A stretch of DNA of 64,000 nucleotides from Aerococcus suis. Its GTDB lineage: Bacteria; Bacillota; Bacilli; Lactobacillales; Aerococcaceae. Every line of letters starts with the position of its first letter. Position 1 is the stretch's first letter. A program made the position numbers and the translations under genes. The notes under the pieces are model-generated. The model was not told the DNA's origin and did not search any database. It saw only the letters and a program-made list of their open reading frames with translations. Of this stretch, positions 37,417 through 45,763 are shown piece after piece. Location of the stretch: the NCBI RefSeq assembly GCF_900176325.1, contig NZ_FWXK01000001.1:217770-281769 (forward strand), in the 5' to 3' direction.

Positions 37417-39195
37417 TTATTCTTTTATATCCATTACTTTTGGCGAATCAACTAGGTTGATATGGTCTTGATATTTGCCTTCAGTTTCAAATACAACGAT
37501 TTCATTTTCGCCACTATGTAAGAAACCTTTAGCCACATATAATGTTAAGTAAGGACCCACTTCCCAGTAACGTCCAACATTGTGGTTATTAACGAAGACC
37601 ACACCTTTACCAAATCCTTCCATATCAATGAAAGTATCTTTCGGTTGATCAATATCCACAGTAAATTTATAAAAGCCTGGTTGATTATTATGATGGTCTT
37701 TAGTGTAGTCAATTGCAGAAACATCTTCTAAACTCAATGGATATTGAACCCAATCAGTCGCAAAGTGTAAGTCAATTGCTACGCCATTACGAATTCCTTT
37801 TCGTTGTGTCGGAGCGACAAATTTATGTCCATAATTGACACGTCCCATGTTTTCAACAAGTACTGTCAAGTCAGTAACTTCAGTATTTAACTTCACATTA
37901 ATGTCTTCCCCAATTTCTTCTTGATATTGGGTTTTAACATGATTGCCATTGGTGTAGACGTGTACTCGGTCACGAGCGTCAACCACACGAATTCGTTCTG
38001 GATCATCTGTATCTTTTTCAATTTGTGTTTGGTAAAGTGTATATCCTGTATTTTGTCCTAAAGCTTCCATTGTTTTTGGATATTTAGTCCGTTGTGGGGT
38101 TACTAAATCATCCGCCACTTCAAATAATGAAACTTTATCTGTTAATGGGATATCACTAACTGCCATACTTTCTTTAACTAACGGTTCTTTGGTTTCGTAT
38201 TCTGGGAAATATTCATTCATCATTTTTTGTAATGCATAATATTTCTCAGTTGGATTACCTTGCTCATCTAACGGAGCTCCATAATCATAAGACGTCACTT
38301 GTGGTAGATCATGTTGCAACCGTGCAGAACATCCATTCATAAATCCAAAGTTTGTTCCTCCGTGGAACATATAAAGGTTAATTGATCCTAATTCCATAGC
38401 TTCTTTAACGGCATCTACTAATTCATCAGTTTCCCGAGTTACAATTGGTTCATTATAACGATTAAACCAACCATCCCAGAATTCCATTGTCATTAGTGGC
38501 CATTTTTTACCATGTTCATCGAAGAATGATTGCATAGAATCAAAGTTTTTCTTCGCTTTAGAACCGAAGTTTCCGGTTGTAAAAATATCTTCATCAATTA
38601 ATGAACCGGCTCTTAAAGTTGCACGCCATGGGCCATCTGATGTAAATAGTGGTTGTTTAATTCCACGTTCAAGCATCATATGACTTAATTGTTTTAAGTA
38701 TTCTTTATCTTCGCCATATGAGCCATATTCATTTTCTACTTGGAACATTAAGACGTTGCCACCTTCACTTAATTGGTGAGGTAATAGTTTAGGAATTAAG
38801 TGATCGTAGTAACGGCCAACATATTCTAAGTAGCGAGAATCTGAAGAACGTAAGCGCACATCTTTCTCAAGTAACCACGCTGGCATGCCACCAAATTCCC
38901 ATTCTGCACAAATATATGGCGATGGTCGAACAATTGCATATAAACCTAGTTCTTGAGCGATATTTAAAAATCGTTCAATATCTAGCATACCATCAAAATG
39001 ATACTCGCCTTCATAAGGCTCATGCATATTCCAAGGAACATATGTCTCTACTGTATTAAATCCTAATGCTTTTAAGTTATACAAAGAATGGTACCAATCA
39101 TCTGGATGTACACGGAAATAATGAATAGCTCCTGACAGAATTTTCATTGGTTCGCCATTTAGTATAAAATCTTCTTTTATTTCAAACTGTGCCAT
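37417..39195 (-). CDS. bgaC: Beta-galactosidase, GH35 family (BgaC-like)
   Basis: A 592-residue GH35 enzyme without signal peptide or anchor motif, therefore probably cytoplasmic. The barrel opens with LSGAIHYFRVHPDDW; the acid/base is E156 in QVENEYGSYG and the nucleophile E238 in MTMEFWDGWF. C-terminal beta domains follow from about residue 370. Length and operon partners match the pneumococcal BgaC, which is specific for beta-1,3-linked galactose; that specificity is inference here. It is the first gene of an operon with four PTS genes. Its promoter at 39211-39238 lies next to a palindromic candidate operator shared with agaS and galM. Confidence 0.95.
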   Translation of the reverse strand: MAQFEIKEDFILNGEPMKILSGAIHYFRVHPDDWYHSLYNLKALGFNTVETYVPWNMHEPYEGEYHFDGMLDIERFLNIAQELGLYAIVRPSPYICAEWEFGGMPAWLLEKDVRLRSSDSRYLEYVGRYYDHLIPKLLPHQLSEGGNVLMFQVENEYGSYGEDKEYLKQLSHMMLERGIKQPLFTSDGPWRATLRAGSLIDEDIFTTGNFGSKAKKNFDSMQSFFDEHGKKWPLMTMEFWDGWFNRYNEPIVTRETDELVDAVKEAMELGSINLYMFHGGTNFGFMNGCSARLQHDLPQVTSYDYGAPLDEQGNPTEKYYALQKMMNEYFPEYETKEPLVKESMAVSDIPLTDKVSLFEVADDLVTPQRTKYPKTMEALGQNTGYTLYQTQIEKDTDDPERIRVVDARDRVHVYTNGNHVKTQYQEEIGEDINVKLNTEVTDLTVLVENMGRVNYGHKFVAPTQRKGIRNGVAIDLHFATDWVQYPLSLEDVSAIDYTKDHHNNQPGFYKFTVDIDQPKDTFIDMEGFGKGVVFVNNHNVGRYWEVGPYLTLYVAKGFLHSGENEIVVFETEGKYQDHINLVDSPKVMDIKE

Positions 39196-39210
39196 GCTTT
39201 CCTCCCTTTC

Positions 39211-39238
39211 ATCATAGTGTTTATCGATTTAGTTGCAA
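39211..39238 (-). promoter_or_regulatory. Promoter of bgaC
   Basis: On the minus strand TTGCAA, a 16-base spacer and TATGAT, followed by a short leader with GGGAGG. It is the only promoter needed for the five-gene operon. Confidence 0.6.
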
Positions 39239-39244
39239 AAAATA

Positions 39245-39260
39245 ATTTAATATATTAATA
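39245..39260. promoter_or_regulatory. Candidate operator in the bgaC-bgaR intergenic region
   Basis: ATTTAATATATTAATA, a near-perfect 16-bp palindrome six bases upstream of the bgaC -35 box, in the divergent gap to the GntR gene. Similar copies lie at 42320, 42342 and 43484. It is a likely site for the GntR regulator encoded next to it. Confidence 0.6.
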
Positions 39261-39306
39261 TAAGGTTTCAAAATAGTTATCAATTGAAAGGCAGGCCGTT
39301 AGAATT

Positions 39307-40023
39307 ATGAAAAAACCAAAATACGAAATGATTAAAGATGCATTACGTAAAGAAATCACGTCAAGTCATCATTTTAATCCCGGAGATAAATTTTACACAG
39401 AAGCTGAACTCGCTAAGAAATTTAACGTGTCTTCCATTACTGTTATCCGGTCTTTAAACGAACTTGTTAACGAAGGTTATCTCGTTCGCTTTCAAGGAAA
39501 AGGAACATTTATCTCTCGTGCTCGTAAAGATCAGCCCATTAAATTCTCCGATGAAGAAGTATTCCCCATCAAAAATGATCACGTCAAAGTGTTAACCTTA
39601 GAACCAGGAAACAATCCTGAAATCCTTAAAAAGTTAAACTTAGCAAAAGATGATACCTATTACATCATCGAACGTGTCCGCTATAATGTAGACGATCCCT
39701 ATATTTTCCAAAAATCATATATCCCAAGCGCTTACATTGACAAGAGCGATTTAAATCCAGTGTACTACACCTCAATCTATCGGCGCTTCCATGAAGATTT
39801 TAATATCGATATGTCCCAACAATATTTTCGGGAAACTAACGATGTTCGTTTAGACATTCCTGAGAAAGTCCATCAAGAACTAGAACTTAACCCTCATGAA
39901 CCCTGTGTCTATCAAAACCGGCTAACGGTTGGTAGAGATAGCGGGAATACGCTGGAAATTGTTCACTCTTACAAAAAATGGAACTATTTTAAAATTAAAA
40001 TACAGTCCAATGATTGGGAATAA
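39307..40023 (+). CDS. bgaR: GntR family regulator (HutC/UTRA type), probable bgaC regulator
   Basis: A 238-residue regulator. The N-terminal winged helix (about 3-72) has KYEMIKDALRKEI, AELAKKFNVSSITVIRSLNELVNEGYL and RFQGKGTFIS; the rest (about 85-235) is a UTRA ligand domain of the HutC subfamily. It is divergent from bgaC and lies centrally between the bgaC-PTS operon and lacD-agaS-galM, all of whose promoters carry a common palindrome, so it probably represses or activates the whole locus. The pneumococcal bgaC locus also has such a gene. The ribosome binding site (AAAGGCAGG) is unusually far from the ATG. Confidence 0.9.
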   Translation: MKKPKYEMIKDALRKEITSSHHFNPGDKFYTEAELAKKFNVSSITVIRSLNELVNEGYLVRFQGKGTFISRARKDQPIKFSDEEVFPIKNDHVKVLTLEPGNNPEILKKLNLAKDDTYYIIERVRYNVDDPYIFQKSYIPSAYIDKSDLNPVYYTSIYRRFHEDFNIDMSQQYFRETNDVRLDIPEKVHQELELNPHEPCVYQNRLTVGRDSGNTLEIVHSYKKWNYFKIKIQSNDWE

Positions 40024-40060
40024 GGGGGGAAGCCCCCTCGCTACCCTTTCATTAATAACT

Positions 40061-40097
40061 ATCGATTGTTTAGGTCAACTAATTAATCGATTTTTTT
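40061..40097 (+). terminator. Terminator of bgaR
   Basis: ATCGATT (40061-40067) pairs with AATCGAT (40085-40091), followed by seven T. It overlaps the last codons of lacD on the opposite strand. A second small G/C hairpin (GGGGG..CCCCC, 40023-40036) lies just before it and may serve lacD. Confidence 0.65.
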
Positions 40098-41075
40098 GTT
40101 CCAAGGAGTTGCTGTTTCTTTTAAGACAGCATTTAATGCTTCAATATTTGCTTTACCTTCTGTACGTAACCATTCTAATGTTGTTTCTTCGCGGTCACCT
40201 TCAGCAGTTGCGTAAACTTCTACACTATTTTTCCATGTAGACCGTCCACATAATACACCATTAAATGTTGAACCTGCTTCTTTAGCAAATTTCAATGTGT
40301 CTTTGAATAAGTCCATTGAAACACCTGCACTTAAGAAGATGTATGGTAAATTAGTTGCTTCAGCTTGTTCTTTGAATGCTTGTTTTGCTTCTTCTTGTGT
40401 ATAAACAACTTCACCATCGCCGTAACCTTCAACAAAGTTCATATTAACAGGAACTTCCATTTTTAGTACGTCAACTTGGTAACGTGGGTCTGAGAAGACT
40501 TTCATCATTTCGTTAACTTTGTGAGGTTTTACTTTAGCAAATTCAGCAGATTTAGCATCTTCAATATTAGCGTCGTAAGAAACTAATTCTAGGAAGAATG
40601 GAATATCTTCAGCTGCTGCTTCACTACCTACACGTTCAACGAAAGCTTTTTTCTGATCGTTAATTTCGTCGCCTTCATCAACATCATAGTAAACTAAGAT
40701 TTTAACAGCGTCGGCACCAGCTTCTTTAATACGTTTAGCTGACCACACATTTAATAAGTCTGGTAAACGTCCAGGTGTATCAGCGTCATAACCTGTTTTT
40801 TCATAAGCTAGTAATAAACCAGCTGAGTCATCTCTTACTTTAGTTGCTGGTAAACCATATTCTGGGTCTAATAAAATTGAAGAGGCATATTTTGTCAATT
40901 CTTTAGACACAAGGCTTTTGAATTCTTCAATTGTTTCTTGGTCTGTGTCAGCACCAAAACCATCTAACATACGGCGTAATGCACCACGTTGGTCAATCGC
41001 TAATGCAGCGATGACATCATCTTCATTAGATAATTGTTTTAAAGCAGCTTTTTTGTTTTCTGATAAATGTAACAT
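40083..41075 (-). CDS. lacD: Tagatose 1,6-bisphosphate aldolase
   Basis: Cleaves tagatose 1,6-bisphosphate to dihydroxyacetone phosphate and glyceraldehyde 3-phosphate. The 330-residue class I aldolase has [16 protein letters not shown] near the N-terminus, [10 protein letters not shown], and the Schiff-base lysine in [10 protein letters not shown] near residue 205, with FLSAGVS and [11 protein letters not shown] later. AAGGAAGG lies 8 bases before the ATG. It follows agaS by 49 bases on the same strand and would take the product of AgaS after a kinase step. A tagatose 6-phosphate kinase gene is not in the window. Confidence 0.95.
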   Translation of the reverse strand: MLHLSENKKAALKQLSNEDDVIAALAIDQRGALRRMLDGFGADTDQETIEEFKSLVSKELTKYASSILLDPEYGLPATKVRDDSAGLLLAYEKTGYDADTPGRLPDLLNVWSAKRIKEAGADAVKILVYYDVDEGDEINDQKKAFVERVGSEAAAEDIPFFLELVSYDANIEDAKSAEFAKVKPHKVNEMMKVFSDPRYQVDVLKMEVPVNMNFVEGYGDGEVVYTQEEAKQAFKEQAEATNLPYIFLSAGVSMDLFKDTLKFAKEAGSTFNGVLCGRSTWKNSVEVYATAEGDREETTLEWLRTEGKANIEALNAVLKETATPWNKKID

Positions 41076-41124
41076 AACATTTTCCTTCCTTTTTATTTTT
41101 TATAATTTTGAAACCATTATGAAA

Positions 41125-42303
41125 TTAAAATTCGTGGATAGTAACGCCTTTAACCACCCGATTGACTGTACCTGTTGCTGAAGGAGTATCTGGTGTGTTA
41201 TCCACTTTTACTGAGGTTAATAGTGCAAATGTTTGTGCCACCATAATATAAGGTAAGGCTAAGTATCCTGCTGGTAATAGAATAGCATCACTTGAGAAAG
41301 TGAAGCGAGAACCTTCAAACTCTTTACCTGAGTCTTGAGATTGTTGTTCGATACCTACAGTTGCTTGCGCAATATCATCAGTAGCTACTTCAGTTAAAAT
41401 ATCGTAATCATATTGACTTGTATATGTATCGTTAGCGACAAAGTCAAACACGATTGTTTTCTCGTTGATAAATGATTTTGGTCCATGACGGAAGCCCATA
41501 GAAGAATCAAACACTGTAGCAACTTGGCCAGCTGTTAATTCTAATAATTTTAATTGTGCTTCACGAGCTAGTCCAGATAAAGCACCTGAACCTAGATAAA
41601 CCACACGATCATAATCTAAGTCGACCCATTTTTGAATATCTTCTTCACGGCTAACAACTTCTTCACCTAAAGTAGCAGCTGCTTTAACATATTCTGCTTT
41701 TTCACTATCAGCTGTTGTATCAAATACTAACATGGCAGATAATGTCATACATGTGAATGATCCTGTCATAGCAAAACCAGCATCGTTAGATTTTTCAGGC
41801 ATTGATAATAGAAATTCATTCTCTTTGCCTTCACTTTCAGTTGCTAATTTTCCTTCTGGTGCACATGTAATCAACAAGTGATAAATATTGTTAACATATT
41901 TATTCGCAATTTCTTTGGCTGCTAAGCTTTCAGGACTATTCCCGCTACGTGCGAATGAAACTAAAATCGTTGTTTCATCTGGGAATAAGTAAGATTGCGG
42001 ATGTGCCACAATATCAGTTGTAGCATAAGATTCAAAAACGAATTGGCTTGTATCCCCTGTTTGGTTTAAATGTGGGGTAACCGTATCACCAACATATTGA
42101 GAGGTTCCAGCACCAGTAAAAATCACACGTACGCGTTTGCCTTGACTATCTGCGGTAACTTTAGCTAAGAAATCTTTAATTTCTTGTTTTTTACCTTCAT
42201 AAATATCAAGCGCTTCTTGCCATAATTTTGGCTGTTGCTTAATTTCTTCAGTTGTTATGCGAGCCCCTAATGTGTCTAATTTTTCTTCACTATAGGTAAA
42301 CAT
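41125..42303 (-). CDS. agaS: Galactosamine 6-phosphate deaminase/isomerase AgaS (SIS domain)
   Basis: A 392-residue protein with two SIS domains (about 45-190 and 215-375) like GlmS without its glutaminase part. Motifs include FTGAGTSQYVGDT, LVSFARSGNSPES and STVFDSSMGFRHGPKSFI (as ATVFDSSMGFRHGPKS). The family converts galactosamine 6-phosphate to tagatose 6-phosphate and ammonia. AAGGAGG lies 6 bases before the ATG. It is upstream of lacD and downstream of galM, with a promoter and two copies of the palindromic operator in the gap to galM. Confidence 0.93.
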   Translation of the reverse strand: MFTYSEEKLDTLGARITTEEIKQQPKLWQEALDIYEGKKQEIKDFLAKVTADSQGKRVRVIFTGAGTSQYVGDTVTPHLNQTGDTSQFVFESYATTDIVAHPQSYLFPDETTILVSFARSGNSPESLAAKEIANKYVNNIYHLLITCAPEGKLATESEGKENEFLLSMPEKSNDAGFAMTGSFTCMTLSAMLVFDTTADSEKAEYVKAAATLGEEVVSREEDIQKWVDLDYDRVVYLGSGALSGLAREAQLKLLELTAGQVATVFDSSMGFRHGPKSFINEKTIVFDFVANDTYTSQYDYDILTEVATDDIAQATVGIEQQSQDSGKEFEGSRFTFSSDAILLPAGYLALPYIMVAQTFALLTSVKVDNTPDTPSATGTVNRVVKGVTIHEF

Positions 42304-42319
42304 AAGTGCCTCCTTATAA

Positions 42320-42335
42320 ATTTAATATATCAACT
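42320..42335. promoter_or_regulatory. Candidate operator, agaS leader copy
   Basis: ATTTAATATATCAACT, matching the bgaC copy over the first 11 bases, between the agaS -10 box and start codon. Confidence 0.5.
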
Positions 42336-42341
42336 TTTCAA

Positions 42342-42357
42342 ATTTAGCATATTAAAT
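42342..42357. promoter_or_regulatory. Candidate operator overlapping the agaS -10 box
   Basis: ATTTAGCATATTAAAT is a palindrome with only the centre imperfect; it covers the proposed -10 box of agaS and would block RNA polymerase when bound. Confidence 0.6.
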
Positions 42358-42374
42358 TTCGACGAAAAAGTCAA
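42346..42374 (-). promoter_or_regulatory. Promoter of agaS-lacD
   Basis: On the minus strand TTGACT (complement of 42369-42374), a 17-base spacer and TATGCT (complement of 42346-42351), upstream of agaS and just after the galM stop codon. Confidence 0.6.
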
Positions 42375-42379
42375 GCGCT

Positions 42380-43423
42380 TCAGATATTTTCATCATTTAA
42401 TTGGTAAACAGTACGGCTATGAAAGGCCTTTCCTGGATTAATTATCAACTCTTCAGGAACATTTGAAAAATTCATAGCATTCGGTAAAAATTGTGTTTCA
42501 ATCGCAATCGCTTGATGAGGTTGACGTTCGCGGTCATTAGGATCATTCCCATTCATCGTATAAATAATCACACTAGGAGCAGTCGTATAAATATCAACGG
42601 CTAGTTTGTTATCCGGTTGTGATAAAGATAAGGAAGGGGCTTGATTGTCATCTAAGATAAATGGATGATCTAATCCGCCTTTTGCTTTTATCTGCTCATC
42701 ATCACTATTAATGATATCTGTTAATAAACGTCCGTTTCTTAAATCAAAAATAGAGTTCGTCACATCTTTTCCTTCCTCATTGATAGGAAGACCTGAATCA
42801 TCGACAGGCATATAGCGAGACGCTTGAATTTGTAATTGATGATTTAAAATGGTTTCATGGTTAGCATTTAAATTAAAGTATACATGGTTGGTTGGATTGA
42901 CGATGGTTTCCTTATCCGTCTCAACATCGTAATCAATTATCCAAGCATTATTATTTGTTAAACGATGCGTTACCTTAAATGTTACATTGCCAGGATAACC
43001 ATTACGTCCATCAGGATCTGTCCATTCAAATGTCACAAAGACACTCTCGTCATCTTCTCCAATAGTATAATTCCATTGGTCCAAGTCTATTGAAATCTCA
43101 CCGCCATGTAGGTGATTTTTTCCTTCATTTTGGTCCAAGTAAACAGTTTCTCCATTTAATGAAAATTGTCCATCAGCAATACGACCAGCTACTCGTCCGA
43201 CAGTTGCTCCTAAATAATAACTATGTAAATCAAAAACTTCTTTGGCATCTTGATGCCCTTCGACGATATTTACCATTTCCCCTGATGCCAACGGGACATT
43301 GAATCCAACTATTCGTGCACCTAAGTCTGTCACTTCGATACTCACTTGATGATCATTTTCTAAAATTATTTTATGATAGGTCATTTCTTGATATTGACCA
43401 AATATCGTTTCCTCTATATTCAT
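42380..43423 (-). CDS. galM: Aldose 1-epimerase (galactose mutarotase)
   Basis: Interconverts alpha and beta anomers of galactose so that GalK can use what BgaC releases. The 347-residue beta-sandwich protein has the catalytic histidine in NPTNHVYFNLN, a second histidine in LHGG (NHLHGGEIS), GGLDHPF and the catalytic glutamate in AIETQFLPNAMNF. AGGTGAAAG lies before the ATG. Its promoter (43462-43489) carries both a cre-like site and the palindromic operator. Transcription could continue into agaS, which also has its own promoter. Confidence 0.95.
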   Translation of the reverse strand: MNIEETIFGQYQEMTYHKIILENDHQVSIEVTDLGARIVGFNVPLASGEMVNIVEGHQDAKEVFDLHSYYLGATVGRVAGRIADGQFSLNGETVYLDQNEGKNHLHGGEISIDLDQWNYTIGEDDESVFVTFEWTDPDGRNGYPGNVTFKVTHRLTNNNAWIIDYDVETDKETIVNPTNHVYFNLNANHETILNHQLQIQASRYMPVDDSGLPINEEGKDVTNSIFDLRNGRLLTDIINSDDEQIKAKGGLDHPFILDDNQAPSLSLSQPDNKLAVDIYTTAPSVIIYTMNGNDPNDRERQPHQAIAIETQFLPNAMNFSNVPEELIINPGKAFHSRTVYQLNDENI

Positions 43424-43461
43424 TCTTTCACCTACTTAAAAAATCTCTTCTTTATTTTACC

Positions 43462-43489
43462 ATACTATGTAACCGTTTCCTACATTCAA
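43462..43489 (-). promoter_or_regulatory. Promoter of galM
   Basis: TTGAAT, 16-base spacer, TAGTAT on the minus strand; the -35 lies within the candidate operator and the spacer holds a cre-like site. Boxes are only fair matches. Confidence 0.5.
43468..43481 (-). promoter_or_regulatory. Probable catabolite responsive element (cre) at galM
   Basis: On the minus strand AGGAAACGGTTACA fits the CcpA consensus TGWAANCGNTNWCA at all but positions 1 and 3. It lies between the -35 and -10 boxes of galM, where CcpA binding would repress. Confidence 0.6.
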
Positions 43490-43499
43490 TATATTAAAT
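43484..43499. promoter_or_regulatory. Candidate operator at galM promoter
   Basis: ATTCAATATATTAAAT, one substitution from a perfect 16-bp palindrome, overlapping the galM -35 box. Confidence 0.6.
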
Positions 43500-43505
43500 C
43501 TAATC

Positions 43506-43541
43506 CTAAAAAAGGAGAATGATGCTACCATCACTCTCCTT
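43506..43541 (-). terminator. Terminator after the TPR protein gene
   Basis: AAGGAGAATGAT (43512-43523) pairs with ATCACTCTCCTT (43530-43541), one mismatch; six T follow on the minus strand. Confidence 0.85.
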
Positions 43542-43548
43542 ATCTTAT

Positions 43549-44535
43549 TTATTTCATTTTTGATAATTCACCAATAATATGTTGATAAGTCTCTATCAAT
43601 TTTTCTTTATCTTCATCAGACAACTCTGCCTCATTGATATAATTTTCTAAAGCTGCTAATTTTTCCGCATCAGGATACATCGATAAGTTAACAGCAGCTA
43701 ACACTTCTGGCGCTGTCAAATCCACTCGCATCTGTTCAGGCATTTGTTCCATCAGCTCGTAAAAGGCTTTTTTTGCCTCTTCTGATTCATCCCATAATAA
43801 ACTTAAGTGGAATAACTCATAAGCTGACATTGTGTCGCCTTTAGATAAATAAAATTGACCTAATAGATAGAAACCTTGCGCTAAACAATGTGGGAAGTAA
43901 GCATGTTTCAATCCCGATAAAATCGTTGGATATGACATCCCATATTGCCCCATATTTTGATAAAGTTCAGCCAATTCTAAATAAGCTGGCGCATCATATG
44001 GGTTCCACAAAGTCGCCTGTTGATACATTTCAGTGGCCTCACGCCATTCATTACTTGTGACTAAGATTCTAGCATAATCTTTATATAAATTCGCATAATC
44101 TCTTTTTGTTGGCTTCAAGATCATTTCACTACCATTTTCCAACCAAGATTCAAATTGATCAATCGGACTATAGATACTTAAATTTTTCTCATACATTCGA
44201 GGGCGAATTTCTGAAAAATCTTCTTCCATTTTCCGAATAAATAAGGACGTTTCAAATTGTGCTCGGGTAGGATTATCTTGTGACATTTTCTTCATATTGC
44301 TCATAAACTCTTCATCATCTGTCTGTTTAATATCTGTTAAGATGGTTTCAAGACTATCTGCTTTATCAGTATAAGCCTCAACTAAATATTGGTCCAACGC
44401 TTTAATAAACGCTTCATCCTCAATATAATCGAAGTTGTCTCGAAGGTTTTGAGCAATGTGTCGTAAATCTGTCTCAAAATCTCCTGTTTTTTGAATAACA
44501 ATCTGGTTTAACAAGTCCTCTTTTTTCTCACTCAT
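43549..44535 (-). CDS. TPR-like repeat protein of unknown function
   Basis: A 328-residue, acidic, helix-rich soluble protein. The middle part (about 145-265) contains tandem repeats of helix pairs with the TPR spacing, for example ANLYKDYARILVTSNEWREAT, APAYLELAELYQNMGQYG and AQGFYLLGQFYLSKGDTMSAYELF. No enzyme motif is visible. Such proteins mediate protein contacts; the partner is unknown. It lies alone between the galactoside locus and a divergent AraC regulator, with AAGGAG 8 bases before the ATG. Confidence 0.78.
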   Translation of the reverse strand: MSEKKEDLLNQIVIQKTGDFETDLRHIAQNLRDNFDYIEDEAFIKALDQYLVEAYTDKADSLETILTDIKQTDDEEFMSNMKKMSQDNPTRAQFETSLFIRKMEEDFSEIRPRMYEKNLSIYSPIDQFESWLENGSEMILKPTKRDYANLYKDYARILVTSNEWREATEMYQQATLWNPYDAPAYLELAELYQNMGQYGMSYPTILSGLKHAYFPHCLAQGFYLLGQFYLSKGDTMSAYELFHLSLLWDESEEAKKAFYELMEQMPEQMRVDLTAPEVLAAVNLSMYPDAEKLAALENYINEAELSDEDKEKLIETYQHIIGELSKMK

Positions 44536-44830
44536 AATTTCCGCTCCTTAAGCGTTAAACGATTTTAACACTAATATAGCTATTTCTATCTTATCTACTC
44601 GTTTGCAAAACGACAGCATAACATACCATTGTTTATTTTACCGATATTTATCTGTTTATCAAGTGATTTGACCATTTAACATCGTTAGCTATCGCTTATT
44701 TTCTCTACATTGCACCTATTTATTTTACCATAGAAATCATCAATAATTATTAAGAAAGTGCTATTATCATCTCGCCCATTTTGTTATATACTAGATGGGG
44801 CTGTGAGCTAATTTATTAACTAAGGAGCCT

Positions 44831-45727
44831 ATGATGATGACAACTGCTCAATTTAATCTTACTCCAAGCTTGTTTCATTTTGCTTATTATGACACATTAA
44901 AACAATCCTTAAATGATAAGCCACACTCAATAACTACTGATTTGCCTGATGCTTCATGGCATACTCATGATGAGATAGAATGCATCCTCTACTTGGGAAA
45001 CTTATGTCACTATAAAATTGATAATCAAACATTCACATTATATAAAGGCGATGTGCTAGTAATCCCTGCCCATACCCCGCATCAAGCGATTTATGAGGAA
45101 AAAATTAATCATGCTCGTTACGTCATTCGTCTATCTTCTGAACTATACCAACAGTTTGTATTGTCTAACCCTACATATACCCAAGGCCTTAACGATTTAA
45201 TCACTAAAGCTAAAATTTATCGATTGAACACTGGCGATTTAGATTACATTCTACAAGAATTCCAATGCATCGTTCCGCTCGTTTCCAAGGCAAATGACAT
45301 TTATCCATTTGCCATCGCTTATCACTTATTCCAAGCGATGATTCATTTAGTCCAAAGTTCACAATCAAATCGTTTACCTGGCAACTATCACGAAGACCAT
45401 CACTTTAGTCATATTATCTATTATATTGACCATCATTTTCGTGACCCCAATCTTCAATTACAGCGGATAACGGAAGAATTTGGTCTATCACCCTATTATT
45501 TTTCGAAATTGTTTCGCCGTGAAATGAATTTAAATTTCCATGACTATTTAATTCAAAAACGAGCAAATTATGCAGCAAATTTAATGCGGAGTTTCCCGCA
45601 ACACTCATTATCTCTACAAGAGGTTGCTAGTCAATCTGGATTTGGAGATTATTCAACCTTCTATCGTAGTTTTAAAAAAACATTTACACAATCACCCAAA
45701 GACTTTATGCGTTCACTCGCAAAATAA
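44831..45727 (+). CDS. AraC family regulator with N-terminal cupin domain
   Basis: A 298-residue regulator. The N-terminal cupin (about 30-115) has WHTHDEIECILYLGNLCHYKID and KGDVLVIPAHTPHQ, typical of sugar-sensing AraC proteins such as MsmR or RafR. The C-terminal double helix-turn-helix (about 190-295) has LQLQRITEEFGLSPYYFSKLFRRE and SLQEVASQSGFGDYSTFYRSFKKTFTQSPKDF. Three consecutive ATG codons follow AAGGAG; the second or third gives the best spacing. Its closeness to the galactoside genes suggests, but does not show, a role in sugar control. Confidence 0.9.
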   Translation: MMMTTAQFNLTPSLFHFAYYDTLKQSLNDKPHSITTDLPDASWHTHDEIECILYLGNLCHYKIDNQTFTLYKGDVLVIPAHTPHQAIYEEKINHARYVIRLSSELYQQFVLSNPTYTQGLNDLITKAKIYRLNTGDLDYILQEFQCIVPLVSKANDIYPFAIAYHLFQAMIHLVQSSQSNRLPGNYHEDHHFSHIIYYIDHHFRDPNLQLQRITEEFGLSPYYFSKLFRREMNLNFHDYLIQKRANYAANLMRSFPQHSLSLQEVASQSGFGDYSTFYRSFKKTFTQSPKDFMRSLAK

Positions 45728-45763
45728 AAAAACTCAATGTGGAATATCACATTGAGTTTTTTA
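45727..45763. terminator. Bidirectional terminator after the cupin AraC gene
   Basis: AAAACTCAATGTG (45729-45741) pairs perfectly with CACATTGAGTTTT (45748-45760). Confidence 0.92.
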
